Assembly (NCBI GenBank): GCA_944386705.1
Contig: CALXCC010000004.1
Coordinates: forward strand, 1-36,826
Source of the DNA: an uncultured Clostridia bacterium
Lineage (GTDB): Bacteria; Bacillota; Clostridia; TANB77; CAG-508
Length of the DNA stretch: 36,826 bases
Direction of reading: 5' to 3'
Each line of letters begins with the position of its first letter. Position 1 is the first letter of the stretch. The notes below the pieces were generated by a model that saw only the letters and a program-made list of their open reading frames with translations, was not told where the DNA came from and made no database searches. The position numbers were made by a program, and so were the translations under genes. This document shows positions 26,573 to 34,205 of this stretch, piece by piece.

Positions 26573-29500
26573 TTATTTTTGTAGTTCCGTTTTCATTTTT
26601 AATAAAATATCATCTTTTGTTTTTTGGTCAATATAATTATATTTATTTTGGTTTTGACCTGCGTGAAATCCGCAAATTGAATGATATTCACAATACTTAC
26701 ATGGTGTTTTTCCTTTTTTATAATATGGTTTTAAGTAGATTTTACCTTTTAAAATTTCTCTAGAAATATCTTTAATTGTTTTATAAATATATTCTTGTAA
26801 AACTTTAAATTCTTCTTTTTTTACACCATTAGTCCATTTTTCATTAACTCCTCCAGATGCTGTTATTGCTGCTGGCACTAGTTTAGAGCTTCCTTGCTGT
26901 AATGTGTTATCATTCATTTTTATAATTTTAATATCTGCAATAATTAGACCTTTCATTTTGAAATTTTTTCTAATCATTTCTTCTACTTCTTCTTCGGTTA
27001 TATTTTTTTCTGCTTTTACCATTTGTTCTAACAAAGAAAAATAGAAAATTCCAGCTGGCATAATGTCTTCTTGTTTTGCTATTGCATCCATATATGTTAA
27101 AAGTTGTATTTGTAAGCCTGCATATACTTCGTTTAAGTCTATATTTTTAGCAGATGATTTGTAGTCTATAATTCTTAAGTACTTTCCTTCTTCATTTTTT
27201 GCAGTATCAACTCTATCAATTTTTCCTGTAATTTCAATTCTTTTTCCATCTTCTAATTCCAATATTATAGGTTTGTATTTTCCTTTTTTTCCAAATTCAA
27301 TTTCAGTTCCTTCTATGTTAAAGTCACTATAAATTATAGTTTGTATAATATATTTTAATGCTTTGCTTACAATCTTTTTTAATCTTCTTACTAATACTTT
27401 GTATTTTGCAGTTGCTGTAAAAACAAAATTTTTACTTAAAAGCAAGTTTTCGTCTATAATTTTAGACACAATTTCTAAAATTTGTTCTTCTTCTATTTCC
27501 GCTAAATTAATATTTTCTTGCCTTACATATTTAAAGAACTCGTCGATTGTTTCGTGCATAAAAGAACCTGTATTAAAGCTTTGTATTTTTAGTTCTTCTT
27601 TTTCTTTTAGTTTTAATCCATATTGTAGGTAGTATGAAAATGGGCAACTTCTATATTTTTCTAATCTTGAAATACTTGTATTTAATGTATTTCCATATAA
27701 TTTGTTTATATTTTCTTTTTTTATATCTTCTGGTAAATTTGTGTAATTAAGTCCTTTTAAGTCTTCTATTAGTTTTAAATTCCACTCGTTTTGACTTTTA
27801 TAATATTTATAAATCTGATACCAAATTTCTTGTATGTTTTCTCTTTTTTTTAATTTTGCAATATTTTCAATTAATTCTTCATATGTAACTGCTAAATTTA
27901 CAAGTTCATATTTTTTTGTAATTACATCACTTTTTTCTTTTAATTCTGGAAAAATCTTTTTTATTTTATGTATTAATATTGATGGTCTTAAAGATTTTCC
28001 GTCATAATCAGATGATGCATATGATAAATATAATTTTTTTTCAGCTGTTGTAAAAGCTTTATATATATTAAAATTATCTTCATATAATTGTTCTATTGTC
28101 CCTTTTGCTAGCTCTATTCCATCTTCTTTTAAAACTTCTCTATCTGAGTCATTAAAGAATCCTTCGTCTTTATTTATACTTGGAAATACACCATCATTTA
28201 ATCCTATTATAAATACTGCTTCTACCTTATGACTTCTAGATCTATCTATATCTCCAAACGTCACTTGGTCTTGCATTCCTGGTATTTTTCCTAATTCACT
28301 ATTTTTTAAGCCGATTTTTATTATTTTGTAATATTCATCAATTGTTATTTTATCGTCTTGGAAAATATTTATCATTTCATCAAAAATAGAAATTATAATT
28401 TCATAGCTTGCTTTATACTCTTTTGCTAAATCAATTAAGTCATTTTCTTCTAATTCGTGCATTTTATCAGCTATTTTTTCTTCTATTTTTTGTTCTTGTA
28501 AGAATTGATATAATGTTTTAGTAATATTACTTACTGTTCTTTGCTTTCTTATATTTTCTTGTAAATTAATTAATGGATTTATTATTTCTTTTCTTAGCTC
28601 ATTTAATCTCTTAATTTCTTCTTTTTTTGACTCTTGATCTATCTCATAAACAAAATCTTTTTTCCATTTACTTTGTTTTATTCCCCATTTTGTACAATAA
28701 TTTTCAAGTTTAAATAATTCGTCTTCTTCTATTTCGCAAAATCCAGATTTTATATATGTAAAAACAGCTTCATTTGTAAAGTTTTTGCTTATTACTTCTA
28801 ATATTGATAATATGTATTGTACAATTATATTTTGATTTAAATCTCTTTTTTCGTCAATAAAAACTGGTATGTCATACTTATTAAATACTGTTCTTACTAA
28901 AGATGAATAAGTTTCAATATTTTTTGTTATAATTGCAATATCTCGATATCTTAAGTTTTGTTTTCTTACCAACTTAGTTATTTGCTTTGCAACCTCTTCT
29001 ATTTCAGAATACTCATTTTTAGCTAAAAATAATCTTAAGTTTTCCACATTTTGCTCATATTTTGTGGATTTTATAGAATAAAGATTTTCACTTAAGTGTT
29101 TTAATTCCTTTGTTTTAAATCTATGTATTTCTTTTAAATTAACTGGTTCTTCAATTATAAAACCTTCTTCGTTTGCCAAGTTTATTATTTTTTGTAATGT
29201 TATTTTATTTGAATAATAAATATCTGTATCCGGATTAATTGGTGGATTTAAATTATCAACACAAATTGTGATGTTTACTTGTTTTGAATACCTAATTAGC
29301 TCTCTTATTACTTCATATTCTTGATAGGTAAACCCTGCAAATTCATCTATGTAAAATATACTGTCTTTTACAAAATCTGCATCTTTAATATGGCTTGCTA
29401 ATTTTGTTAATAAATCTGTTTCTTCAATGTAATTATTTAAAATTTTGTTCTCATAATTTTCATAAATACATATCATATCAGAAAGTTTTGTTTTTAAATA

Positions 29501-29932
29501 TAAGTCATTTATATTTTCTTTTTCTTCTTGTAAATCTATAATTTTTACTCCGTGCTTTTTAAATTCAGTAATTGCTCTTGTACATACTTCTATATTTTCG
29601 TCAGATTTTCCTAAAAATTTAAGCTCTTTTTTATATTTATTTAAAATAGAATAAATTAGCATCGCCTTTCCACATTTAGAAAGTGGTGTGTTATTATTTT
29701 CACCAATATCATTTAATACTCTATATGCCATTCTGCTTAAAGTAAGTACTTCTGCATTCATTGTAGCTGTAGTTTTTATTGTTTCCATAAGCTTTCTTTC
29801 TGCTGTAAAAGAAAATTGCTCTGGAGTGATTACAAAAATATTCTTTTCTTTTTCTATTATTCTTGCTATTTCAGAGAAGCAGTAAGTACTCTTTCCGCTT
29901 CCTGGCTTTCCATAAATTATCTTAAGTCCCAT
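26573..29932 (-). CDS. addB: ATP-dependent helicase/nuclease subunit AddB
   Basis: AddB pairs with AddA to process double-strand breaks for recombination. The 1119-residue protein has an N-terminal Walker A YGKPGSGKSTY (about 6-16), a helicase-like body, and a C-terminal RecB-like nuclease domain with TGKIDRVD and LRIIDYKSSAK as active-site motifs. Four cysteines for the Fe-S cluster are visible: RSCPFSYYL upstream of the nuclease and CKYCEYHSIC near the end. I chose ATG 29930-29932 because GAGGAG lies about eight bases upstream; the longer frame from 29977 has no site. No addA gene lies next to it, which is unusual since the two are normally adjacent. Confidence 0.93.
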   Translation of the reverse strand: MGLKIIYGKPGSGKSTYCFSEIARIIEKEKNIFVITPEQFSFTAERKLMETIKTTATMNAEVLTLSRMAYRVLNDIGENNNTPLSKCGKAMLIYSILNKYKKELKFLGKSDENIEVCTRAITEFKKHGVKIIDLQEEKENINDLYLKTKLSDMICIYENYENKILNNYIEETDLLTKLASHIKDADFVKDSIFYIDEFAGFTYQEYEVIRELIRYSKQVNITICVDNLNPPINPDTDIYYSNKITLQKIINLANEEGFIIEEPVNLKEIHRFKTKELKHLSENLYSIKSTKYEQNVENLRLFLAKNEYSEIEEVAKQITKLVRKQNLRYRDIAIITKNIETYSSLVRTVFNKYDIPVFIDEKRDLNQNIIVQYILSILEVISKNFTNEAVFTYIKSGFCEIEEDELFKLENYCTKWGIKQSKWKKDFVYEIDQESKKEEIKRLNELRKEIINPLINLQENIRKQRTVSNITKTLYQFLQEQKIEEKIADKMHELEENDLIDLAKEYKASYEIIISIFDEMINIFQDDKITIDEYYKIIKIGLKNSELGKIPGMQDQVTFGDIDRSRSHKVEAVFIIGLNDGVFPSINKDEGFFNDSDREVLKEDGIELAKGTIEQLYEDNFNIYKAFTTAEKKLYLSYASSDYDGKSLRPSILIHKIKKIFPELKEKSDVITKKYELVNLAVTYEELIENIAKLKKRENIQEIWYQIYKYYKSQNEWNLKLIEDLKGLNYTNLPEDIKKENINKLYGNTLNTSISRLEKYRSCPFSYYLQYGLKLKEKEELKIQSFNTGSFMHETIDEFFKYVRQENINLAEIEEEQILEIVSKIIDENLLLSKNFVFTATAKYKVLVRRLKKIVSKALKYIIQTIIYSDFNIEGTEIEFGKKGKYKPIILELEDGKRIEITGKIDRVDTAKNEEGKYLRIIDYKSSAKNIDLNEVYAGLQIQLLTYMDAIAKQEDIMPAGIFYFSLLEQMVKAEKNITEEEVEEMIRKNFKMKGLIIADIKIIKMNDNTLQQGSSKLVPAAITASGGVNEKWTNGVKKEEFKVLQEYIYKTIKDISREILKGKIYLKPYYKKGKTPCKYCEYHSICGFHAGQNQNKYNYIDQKTKDDILLKMKTELQK

Positions 29933-29963
29933 ATCTACTTCTCCTCTCATTTTGGTCACTTTC

Positions 29964-30056
29964 GGGACAGGTACCATTTAGCCATTTTTGGCTAGTTTTG
30001 GGACAGGTATCTTTTAGCCATTTTTGGCTAAAGAAGAACCGTCCCAAAATTAACCA
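29964..30056. repeat. Two tandem REP-like units upstream of addB
   Basis: GGGACAGGTA-CC-ATTTAGCC... at 29964-29994 is repeated at 30000-30030 (36-bp period, 28 of 31 bases identical). The second unit folds with TTAGCC/GGCTAA as inner hairpin and TTTTGGGAC (29996-30004) pairing with GTCCCAAAA (30041-30049). The GGGACAGG head plus hairpin resembles REP elements mobilised by RAYT (TnpA-REP) transposases, but none is in this window. Confidence 0.7.
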
Positions 30057-30057
30057 C

Positions 30058-30924
30058 TTAGGCCTCTCTTCTCCAATAAAATAAATATTGTTGTGCTAAT
30101 CCTGCTAGGTTTCCAAATTTTTCTTCTGCTATTTTTTCTATTTGTTTTTTGCTTACTTTGTTTTCGTCTTCGTTTTTTATGTATAAATCATTCATTACTC
30201 TTCTTACCCATACATCTATTGGAAATACTTCGAATCTTTTTAGGTCTGAAAATAATAATATGCAGTCTGCTACTTTTGGTCCTACTCCAGATAGTTTTAA
30301 TAGTTCTTCTCTTACTTCTTTAGTGTTTGGGTTTTCTTTTAATTTTTCTAAATCTATTTCTTTTTCTAATATCATTTTTGTTGTTTCATATAATCTGATA
30401 TCACGAAATCCTAGTCCTAGCTTTCTATATTCTTCTACAGTTACATTTTTTAATTCTTCTGGTGTTGGAAATGTATAGTATTTTTCTCCTTTATATATTA
30501 TTTCTTTTCCATATTTTTGAGAAAGCCTTTCTATTATTCCTTTTATTCTTGGAATATTGTTGTTTGCAGATATTATAAAGGAAATTATTGTTTCCCATAA
30601 ATCTTGGTTAAGTATGCGTATTCCTTTTCCATATTCGATACTTGTTTTCATATTATCGTCTATTTTTGATAAGTCTTTTTTTATTTTTTCATAATCTCTA
30701 TTTAAATCGAAATAATTTTCTACTATTTTTTGTATATTATCTTCGCATATCCCCTGGAATATTATTTGATTATCTTGTTTTTTTACATTTAAGATATTGT
30801 TTTTTACTACTCCCGTGTAGCTTCCATCTTCTTGTTTATTCCAGCGAAAACATTGTCCGCATTCAAATATGTCTTTTAAGTCAAATGAATCTATATTTTC
30901 TATTTTGTATTTCTGTTTTTGCAT
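30058..30924 (-). CDS. 8-oxoguanine DNA glycosylase (OGG1-like, HhH-GPD)
   Basis: The 288-residue base-excision enzyme removes oxidised guanine. The N-terminal OGG domain contains IFECGQCFRWN (about 22-32), and the HhH-GPD domain has LSGVGPKVADCILLF, with the Lys that acts as nucleophile in OGG1 family enzymes, and VFPIDVWVRRVM with the conserved Asp. I chose ATG 30922-30924, about 12 bases after AAGGAG; the GTG at 30957 has no site, although the exact start is not certain. It is located between addB and the yitT-family gene on the same strand. A strong hairpin upstream (30974-31019) ends the preceding transcript, so it has its own promoter. Confidence 0.88.
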   Translation of the reverse strand: MQKQKYKIENIDSFDLKDIFECGQCFRWNKQEDGSYTGVVKNNILNVKKQDNQIIFQGICEDNIQKIVENYFDLNRDYEKIKKDLSKIDDNMKTSIEYGKGIRILNQDLWETIISFIISANNNIPRIKGIIERLSQKYGKEIIYKGEKYYTFPTPEELKNVTVEEYRKLGLGFRDIRLYETTKMILEKEIDLEKLKENPNTKEVREELLKLSGVGPKVADCILLFSDLKRFEVFPIDVWVRRVMNDLYIKNEDENKVSKKQIEKIAEEKFGNLAGLAQQYLFYWRREA

Positions 30925-30973
30925 TTTAGTTTTGGTCTCCTTATCATATTTTTTCACAATTTTATAATAACAT

Positions 30974-31019
30974 AAAAACTATAAAAAGAAAACGTTTTGT
31001 CGTTTTCTTTTTAGTTTTT
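30974..31019 (-). terminator. Long terminator hairpin downstream of yitT-family gene
   Basis: AAAAAGAAAACG (30983-30994) pairs perfectly with CGTTTTCTTTTT (31001-31012), extended by AAAAACT/AGTTTTT. T-rich runs flank it on both strands. It follows the recoded stop codon of the yitT-family gene (31023-31025) by a few bases, which supports that stop. Confidence 0.75.
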
Positions 31020-31022
31020 ATT

Positions 31023-31896
31023 TTATATTTTTTTAAATCCATATCCTACTACTTCTCTTGAGTTTGTAATTATAATAAAACTTTTTGGATCTGTTTTTCT
31101 TGCAATCATTTTTATTTTTGCTACATCTTTTCTAGGAGCTACACACATTAGTACTAGTTTTTCTTTTCCTGTATACATACCTTTCCCATATAGACCGAGT
31201 TATTCCTCTTTGTATTCTATCCTCTATTTCTTTTGCTATTTCATAAGATTTTTCTGATACAATAATCATTAATTTTGTAAAATTAACACCCTCAAATGCT
31301 ATATCAATTACTTTTCCCATTATATATATTGCAATTGCAGAATATAAACCTATTTCAATTTCGTTGAAAAATAGCATATTTAATGTAACTATTATTATAT
31401 CTATAATCATTATTACATCACTTGTCCTTATAGTTGGCTTATATTTTCTTGCTACATAGCTAACTAAATCGCTTCCTCCTGTTGAAGAATTTGCTTTTAA
31501 TATTAATGCAGTTCCTAATCCAATAATTATTCCACCATATACACAAGCCAAAAATCTGTCATTTGTTAGTGGTTCTATTTTATCTAATAAATCTATAAAA
31601 AATGATAAGGAAAAGGTTCCTACAATAGACTTTATAAAGAAATTTGCTCCTATTTTATAAATTGATATTAAAAATAAGGGTATGTTTATTATTAGTATCA
31701 TTGTTCCCATTGGGATTTTGAATAAATAGTAGGTGATTGTTGCAATTCCTGCAACTCCTCCTGATGATAATTGATTTGGTAATAGAAATAGAGCAATTCC
31801 TGCTGCCATTATTAGAGCTCCAAATATTGTTTCTAAATATTCTAATAATGTATTTCCTAATTTATTTTTTTCTTCTTTTTTCATATTTACACTCAT
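31023..31896 (-). CDS. YitT family membrane protein (DUF2179 C-terminus), read through a +1 shift at CGG
   Basis: The protein has five to six transmembrane helices (about 15-195; e.g. ALIMAAGIALFLLPNQLSSG and GGIIIGLGTALILKANSSTG), followed by the soluble DUF2179 domain. In the starting frame it reaches RIQRGIT, meets CGG, and ends after 21 codons at 31132. Skipping C at 31197 gives RGIT-GLYGKGMYTGKEKL, then VLMCVAPRKDV and a stop at 31023-31025. The recoded length is 290 residues (233 + 57), typical of YitT proteins. RG-x-T-G/x-x-x-G-x-G-x-YTG is a family hallmark that only appears after the shift. The function of the family is unknown; a terminator sits right after the recoded stop. Confidence 0.85.
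31195..31197 (-). other. +1 recoding site in yitT-family gene (ACT CGG T)
   Basis: Zero-frame ACT CGG TCT must be read as ACT-(C)-GGT-CTA (Thr-Gly-Leu). It is the only site with Thr before and GGT, not GGA, after the skipped base. Gly234 begins the DUF2179 glycine-rich motif. Confidence 0.8.
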
Positions 31897-32128
31897 TTCT
31901 CTTTTAAGACAAATTTTAAAGGCATAAATCTAGCAAAAATTTTTTTCTACCTTTTCTATTACTATAAGTATTTACAAATATTATGACTTTTATATCATTT
32001 TTTCTTATTTGTTTTAAATTTTTTGAACTATATGAATTTATTTAACTAATTTTCACATAAATTATTTTTATTTTGTTGTCTAACACTGAAAATTGTAGGT
32101 CACATAACAGTATTTTTTATATATTCTG

Positions 32129-32157
32129 TTGACTTTTCGAGTTATTTTTGTTATAAT
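32129..32157 (+). promoter_or_regulatory. Sigma-A promoter of an orphan plus-strand transcript
   Basis: TTGACT (32129-32134) and TATAAT (32152-32157) are 17 bases apart. No plus-strand gene follows for 2 kb; instead a short hairpin-rich region ending in a terminator follows. Confidence 0.8.
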
Positions 32158-32163
32158 ATAATT

Positions 32164-32242
32164 GCTTTTTTAAAAAGCATATTGTCGCATTACGAGGGGT
32201 AGTTTAATGCGACAAAAAAGAGAGTTTTTTACTCTCTTTTTT
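32164..32242 (+). ncRNA. Candidate small RNA (about 79 nt)
   Basis: Starting about seven bases after the -10, the transcript would contain the palindrome GCTTTTTTAAAAAGC (32164-32178), a perfect 10-bp hairpin TGTCGCATTA/TAATGCGACA (32183-32192 with 32205-32214) whose 12-nt loop contains GAGGGG, and a 12-bp terminator stem (32214-32225 with 32231-32242) ending in TTTTTT. Promoter, structures and terminator fit a free-standing regulatory RNA. The exposed purine-rich loop could pair with pyrimidine-rich targets. I do not recognise a known RNA family. A short peptide reading is possible (see 32207-32266). Confidence 0.55.
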
Positions 32243-32266
32243 ATTTTATCTTATTATTCTTATTAA
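32207..32266 (+). CDS. Possible 19-codon peptide inside the small-RNA candidate
   Basis: GAGGGG (32194-32199) lies seven bases before ATG 32207, which opens MRQKREFFTLFFILSYYSY. The peptide has a basic N-terminus and a hydrophobic aromatic tail, like small membrane peptides and type I toxins. The start codon is buried in the hairpin stem with the ribosome site in its loop. A terminator lies within the frame, so most transcripts would stop before the stop codon; this argues for an RNA gene, and the coding call is weak. Confidence 0.2.
   Translation: MRQKREFFTLFFILSYYSY
32214..32242. terminator. Bidirectional terminator between small RNA and radical SAM gene
   Basis: AAAAAAGAGAGT (32214-32225) pairs with ACTCTCTTTTTT (32231-32242) around TTTTT. 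It gives a T run on both strands, ending the orphan plus transcript and the minus-strand radical SAM gene (stop at 32270). Confidence 0.75.
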
Positions 32267-32269
32267 TTA

Positions 32270-33313
32270 TTAATCTATATAAGTTTTTGTTACTTTTATT
32301 TTTGATTTTCCTTGTTTTATTTTTTCGTCTTGCTTTAATATTAAATCGACATCATAGGTATCTTTTAGTTTTAGTACATTTTCTTTTTTATGTCCTATTA
32401 CATTGTTTGCATCAATTGGATTTACTGTTACTTCTACTTCTTTTACTTTCACATTTAATTTTTTTATTTTTCCTACTATTGCATCATACCACATTGCAGA
32501 CTCTACAAGTTGTCTAAATGCTGGATGATATGGCCCTGCTACAACTTCACTTTGCTTATTTTGAGGGTCTGATATCTCGTTTGTGTTTTGAAGTCCAACT
32601 CTGATTATATCTATGTTTTTGTCAGCAAATAATCTGACTATTTCTTTGCAGATTTCTATTGCTTGAACAACAGATAATGGCTGATATTTTCCTTCTTCAT
32701 ATTCTTGCTCTAATTTAGTATTTTTTACTACTAAAACTGGATAGATTCTTACCATTTTAGGCTTTAACTTTATCAATAGCTTTGCTGTATTTATTTCATC
32801 TATTCTTGTACTTTCTGGTAAACCTATCATCATTTGATGTCCTAATTTAAAACCATACCATCTAATTAATTTTGATGCTTTTTTTACATCTTCAAAAGAA
32901 TGTCCTCTATTTGCTCTTTTTAGAATATAATCATTTGCTGATTGAACACCTAATTCTATTGTTTTTACTTTATATTGTTTTAATCTTTTTAATGTTTCTT
33001 TGTCAATACAATCTGGTCTTGTTGATATTCTAATACTTTCTACTTTTCCTTCTTTCACATATTCATAGGCTACTTTTAATAATTCTTCTTGTTTTTCTTT
33101 TTCTATAGCTGTAAAACTTCCTCCAAAAAATGCTATTTCGATTTCAGCATCTTCTTTATTGATACTTGCTAGGTAATTATCTATTGTTTTTTTTGCTTCT
33201 TCTTTTGTCACACTCTTTTTTTGACCACTAATAGATTTTTGATTACAAAATATACAGTCGTTTGGACATCCTAAATGTGGTACAAATATAGGTATTATGT
33301 ATTGTTTTTTCAT
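32270..33313 (-). CDS. Radical SAM protein, Elp3-like family
   Basis: The 347-residue protein has the cluster motif C-x3-C-x2-C in PHLGCPNDCIFCNQ (about 12-25), the glycine-rich EIAFFGGSFTAI motif, RISTRPDCID and ELGVQSANDYILKRANRGHS, a pattern shared with Elp3 and related radical SAM enzymes. It lacks an acetyltransferase domain. In Clostridia this gene commonly follows rnc, as here (15-bp gap), and often precedes smc; smc is elsewhere in this window. The substrate is unknown, perhaps RNA modification by family relationship. Start and an AGGTAAG-type site are close to the end of rnc, indicating co-transcription. Confidence 0.85.
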   Translation of the reverse strand: MKKQYIIPIFVPHLGCPNDCIFCNQKSISGQKKSVTKEEAKKTIDNYLASINKEDAEIEIAFFGGSFTAIEKEKQEELLKVAYEYVKEGKVESIRISTRPDCIDKETLKRLKQYKVKTIELGVQSANDYILKRANRGHSFEDVKKASKLIRWYGFKLGHQMMIGLPESTRIDEINTAKLLIKLKPKMVRIYPVLVVKNTKLEQEYEEGKYQPLSVVQAIEICKEIVRLFADKNIDIIRVGLQNTNEISDPQNKQSEVVAGPYHPAFRQLVESAMWYDAIVGKIKKLNVKVKEVEVTVNPIDANNVIGHKKENVLKLKDTYDVDLILKQDEKIKQGKSKIKVTKTYID

Positions 33314-33328
33314 AGACTTACCTCTTTT

Positions 33329-34004
33329 CTACTTTAATTTTTCTAATGCCTTTTTTGCTGCTTGCATTTGTGCCTCTTTTTTGCTTTTTCCTTTTCCGGT
33401 GGCTAGTATTTTTCCATTGCATTTCACTTCTGCTTCAAATGATTTATTATGGTCAGGACCTGTCTCTTTTATAATTTCATATTCTATTTTTACATCGCCA
33501 TTAGCCTGAAGTTTTTCTTGCAATACTGTTTTATAATCTTTATCCCCTACGTGTTTTGTTGCTTGCTCAATTTCTTCTTTTAAGTTTTCTATTATAAATT
33601 TGTCTGCTTTTTCAATTCCACCATCTAAATATATGGCAGCAATTACTGCTTCTACACTATCTGCTAGAATAGCTGGCCTTTGATTTCCATATGTTTTTTG
33701 TTCTGATTTTCCGAAGGTATAAGAAATCACTAAAATTATGCAATTTTGCAATTTTGTATAGACTTTTTTCACATACTACCGTTGCTCTAACTTTAGTCAT
33801 TTCTCCTTCTTTTAGTTTAGGATATTTTTGATAGATGTATTTGCTAGATATAAATTCTAAAATGCTATCTCCTAAGAATTCTAGTTTTTCATTGCTGTTT
33901 ATGTGTTTTTCATTTGCATATGATGTGTGTGTTAAAGCATTTTTTAATAATTCTATATTTTTAAATTTGTATCCTATACTTTTTTCTACTTTTTCTAAAT
34001 CCAT
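33329..34004 (-). CDS. rnc: Ribonuclease III, read through a +1 shift at CGG
   Basis: RNase III cleaves double-stranded RNA in rRNA processing. The N-terminal half has the signature EKLEFLGDSILEF with catalytic Glu39 and Asp46. In the starting frame it reaches FSDFLYL, meets CGG, and ends 18 codons later at 33657. Skipping C at 33713 gives LYL-GKSEQKTYG, then ILADSVEAVIAAIYLDGG, supplying catalytic Asp115 and Glu118, and the C-terminal dsRNA-binding domain ending KKEAQMQAAKKALEKLK. The recoded product is 224 residues (97 + 127), normal length. Without the shift half the active site and the RNA-binding domain are missing. An AGGAGG site precedes the ATG. Confidence 0.93.
33711..33713 (-). other. 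+1 recoding site in rnc (CTT CGG A)
   Basis: Zero-frame CTT CGG AAA must be read as CTT-(C)-GGA-AAA (Leu-Gly-Lys). Gly98 is the conserved glycine of the L-x-L-G-K-G/S-E motif that precedes the second half of the RNase III active site. Confidence 0.9.
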
Positions 34005-34138
34005 TTTTCCACCTCCTTTTTTCTTTTATATTATATACTATTTTACAAATTTTGCAAGTATTTAAAATAAGAAAAAAGCTATTATTTAGGCTTTATTTTA
34101 GTAATTTTTTCTAAGTACATATTTTTTGTCAAAATTTG

Positions 34139-34167
34139 TGGACAGAATGAATTTGTTATTATATAAT
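34139..34167 (+). promoter_or_regulatory. Sigma-A promoter for the glucosaminidase gene
   Basis: TGGACA (34139-34144) and TATAAT (34162-34167) are 17 bases apart, about 38 bases before the start codon. Confidence 0.7.
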
Positions 34168-34205
34168 AAACGTGTATTAATTTATCAAAGAAAGAGAGTA
34201 ACGCT

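Noticed and set aside
29964..30030. CRISPR array from the two 31-base direct repeats
   Set aside because: There are only two copies separated by five bases, and no spacers or cas genes.
10986..33720. prfB-like frameshift stimulators (internal ribosome-binding sequence)
   Set aside because: Purine-rich runs precede the mfd and yitT sites but not the rnc, udg and SpoU sites, and no in-frame stop codon is involved.
10186..34004. Treating the five broken genes as pseudogenes or as ten separate genes
   Set aside because: Each pair of segments joins into one full-length conserved protein with a single skipped C at CGG. There are no further stops or indels, and both segments keep conserved motifs.
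10186..34004. Random sequencing or assembly indels as the cause
   Set aside because: All five are the same base, in the same codon phase, before a GGN glycine codon; long A/T homopolymers, where errors are most likely, are all in frame. A motif-specific error at TGG should also hit other phases. Raw reads would settle it.
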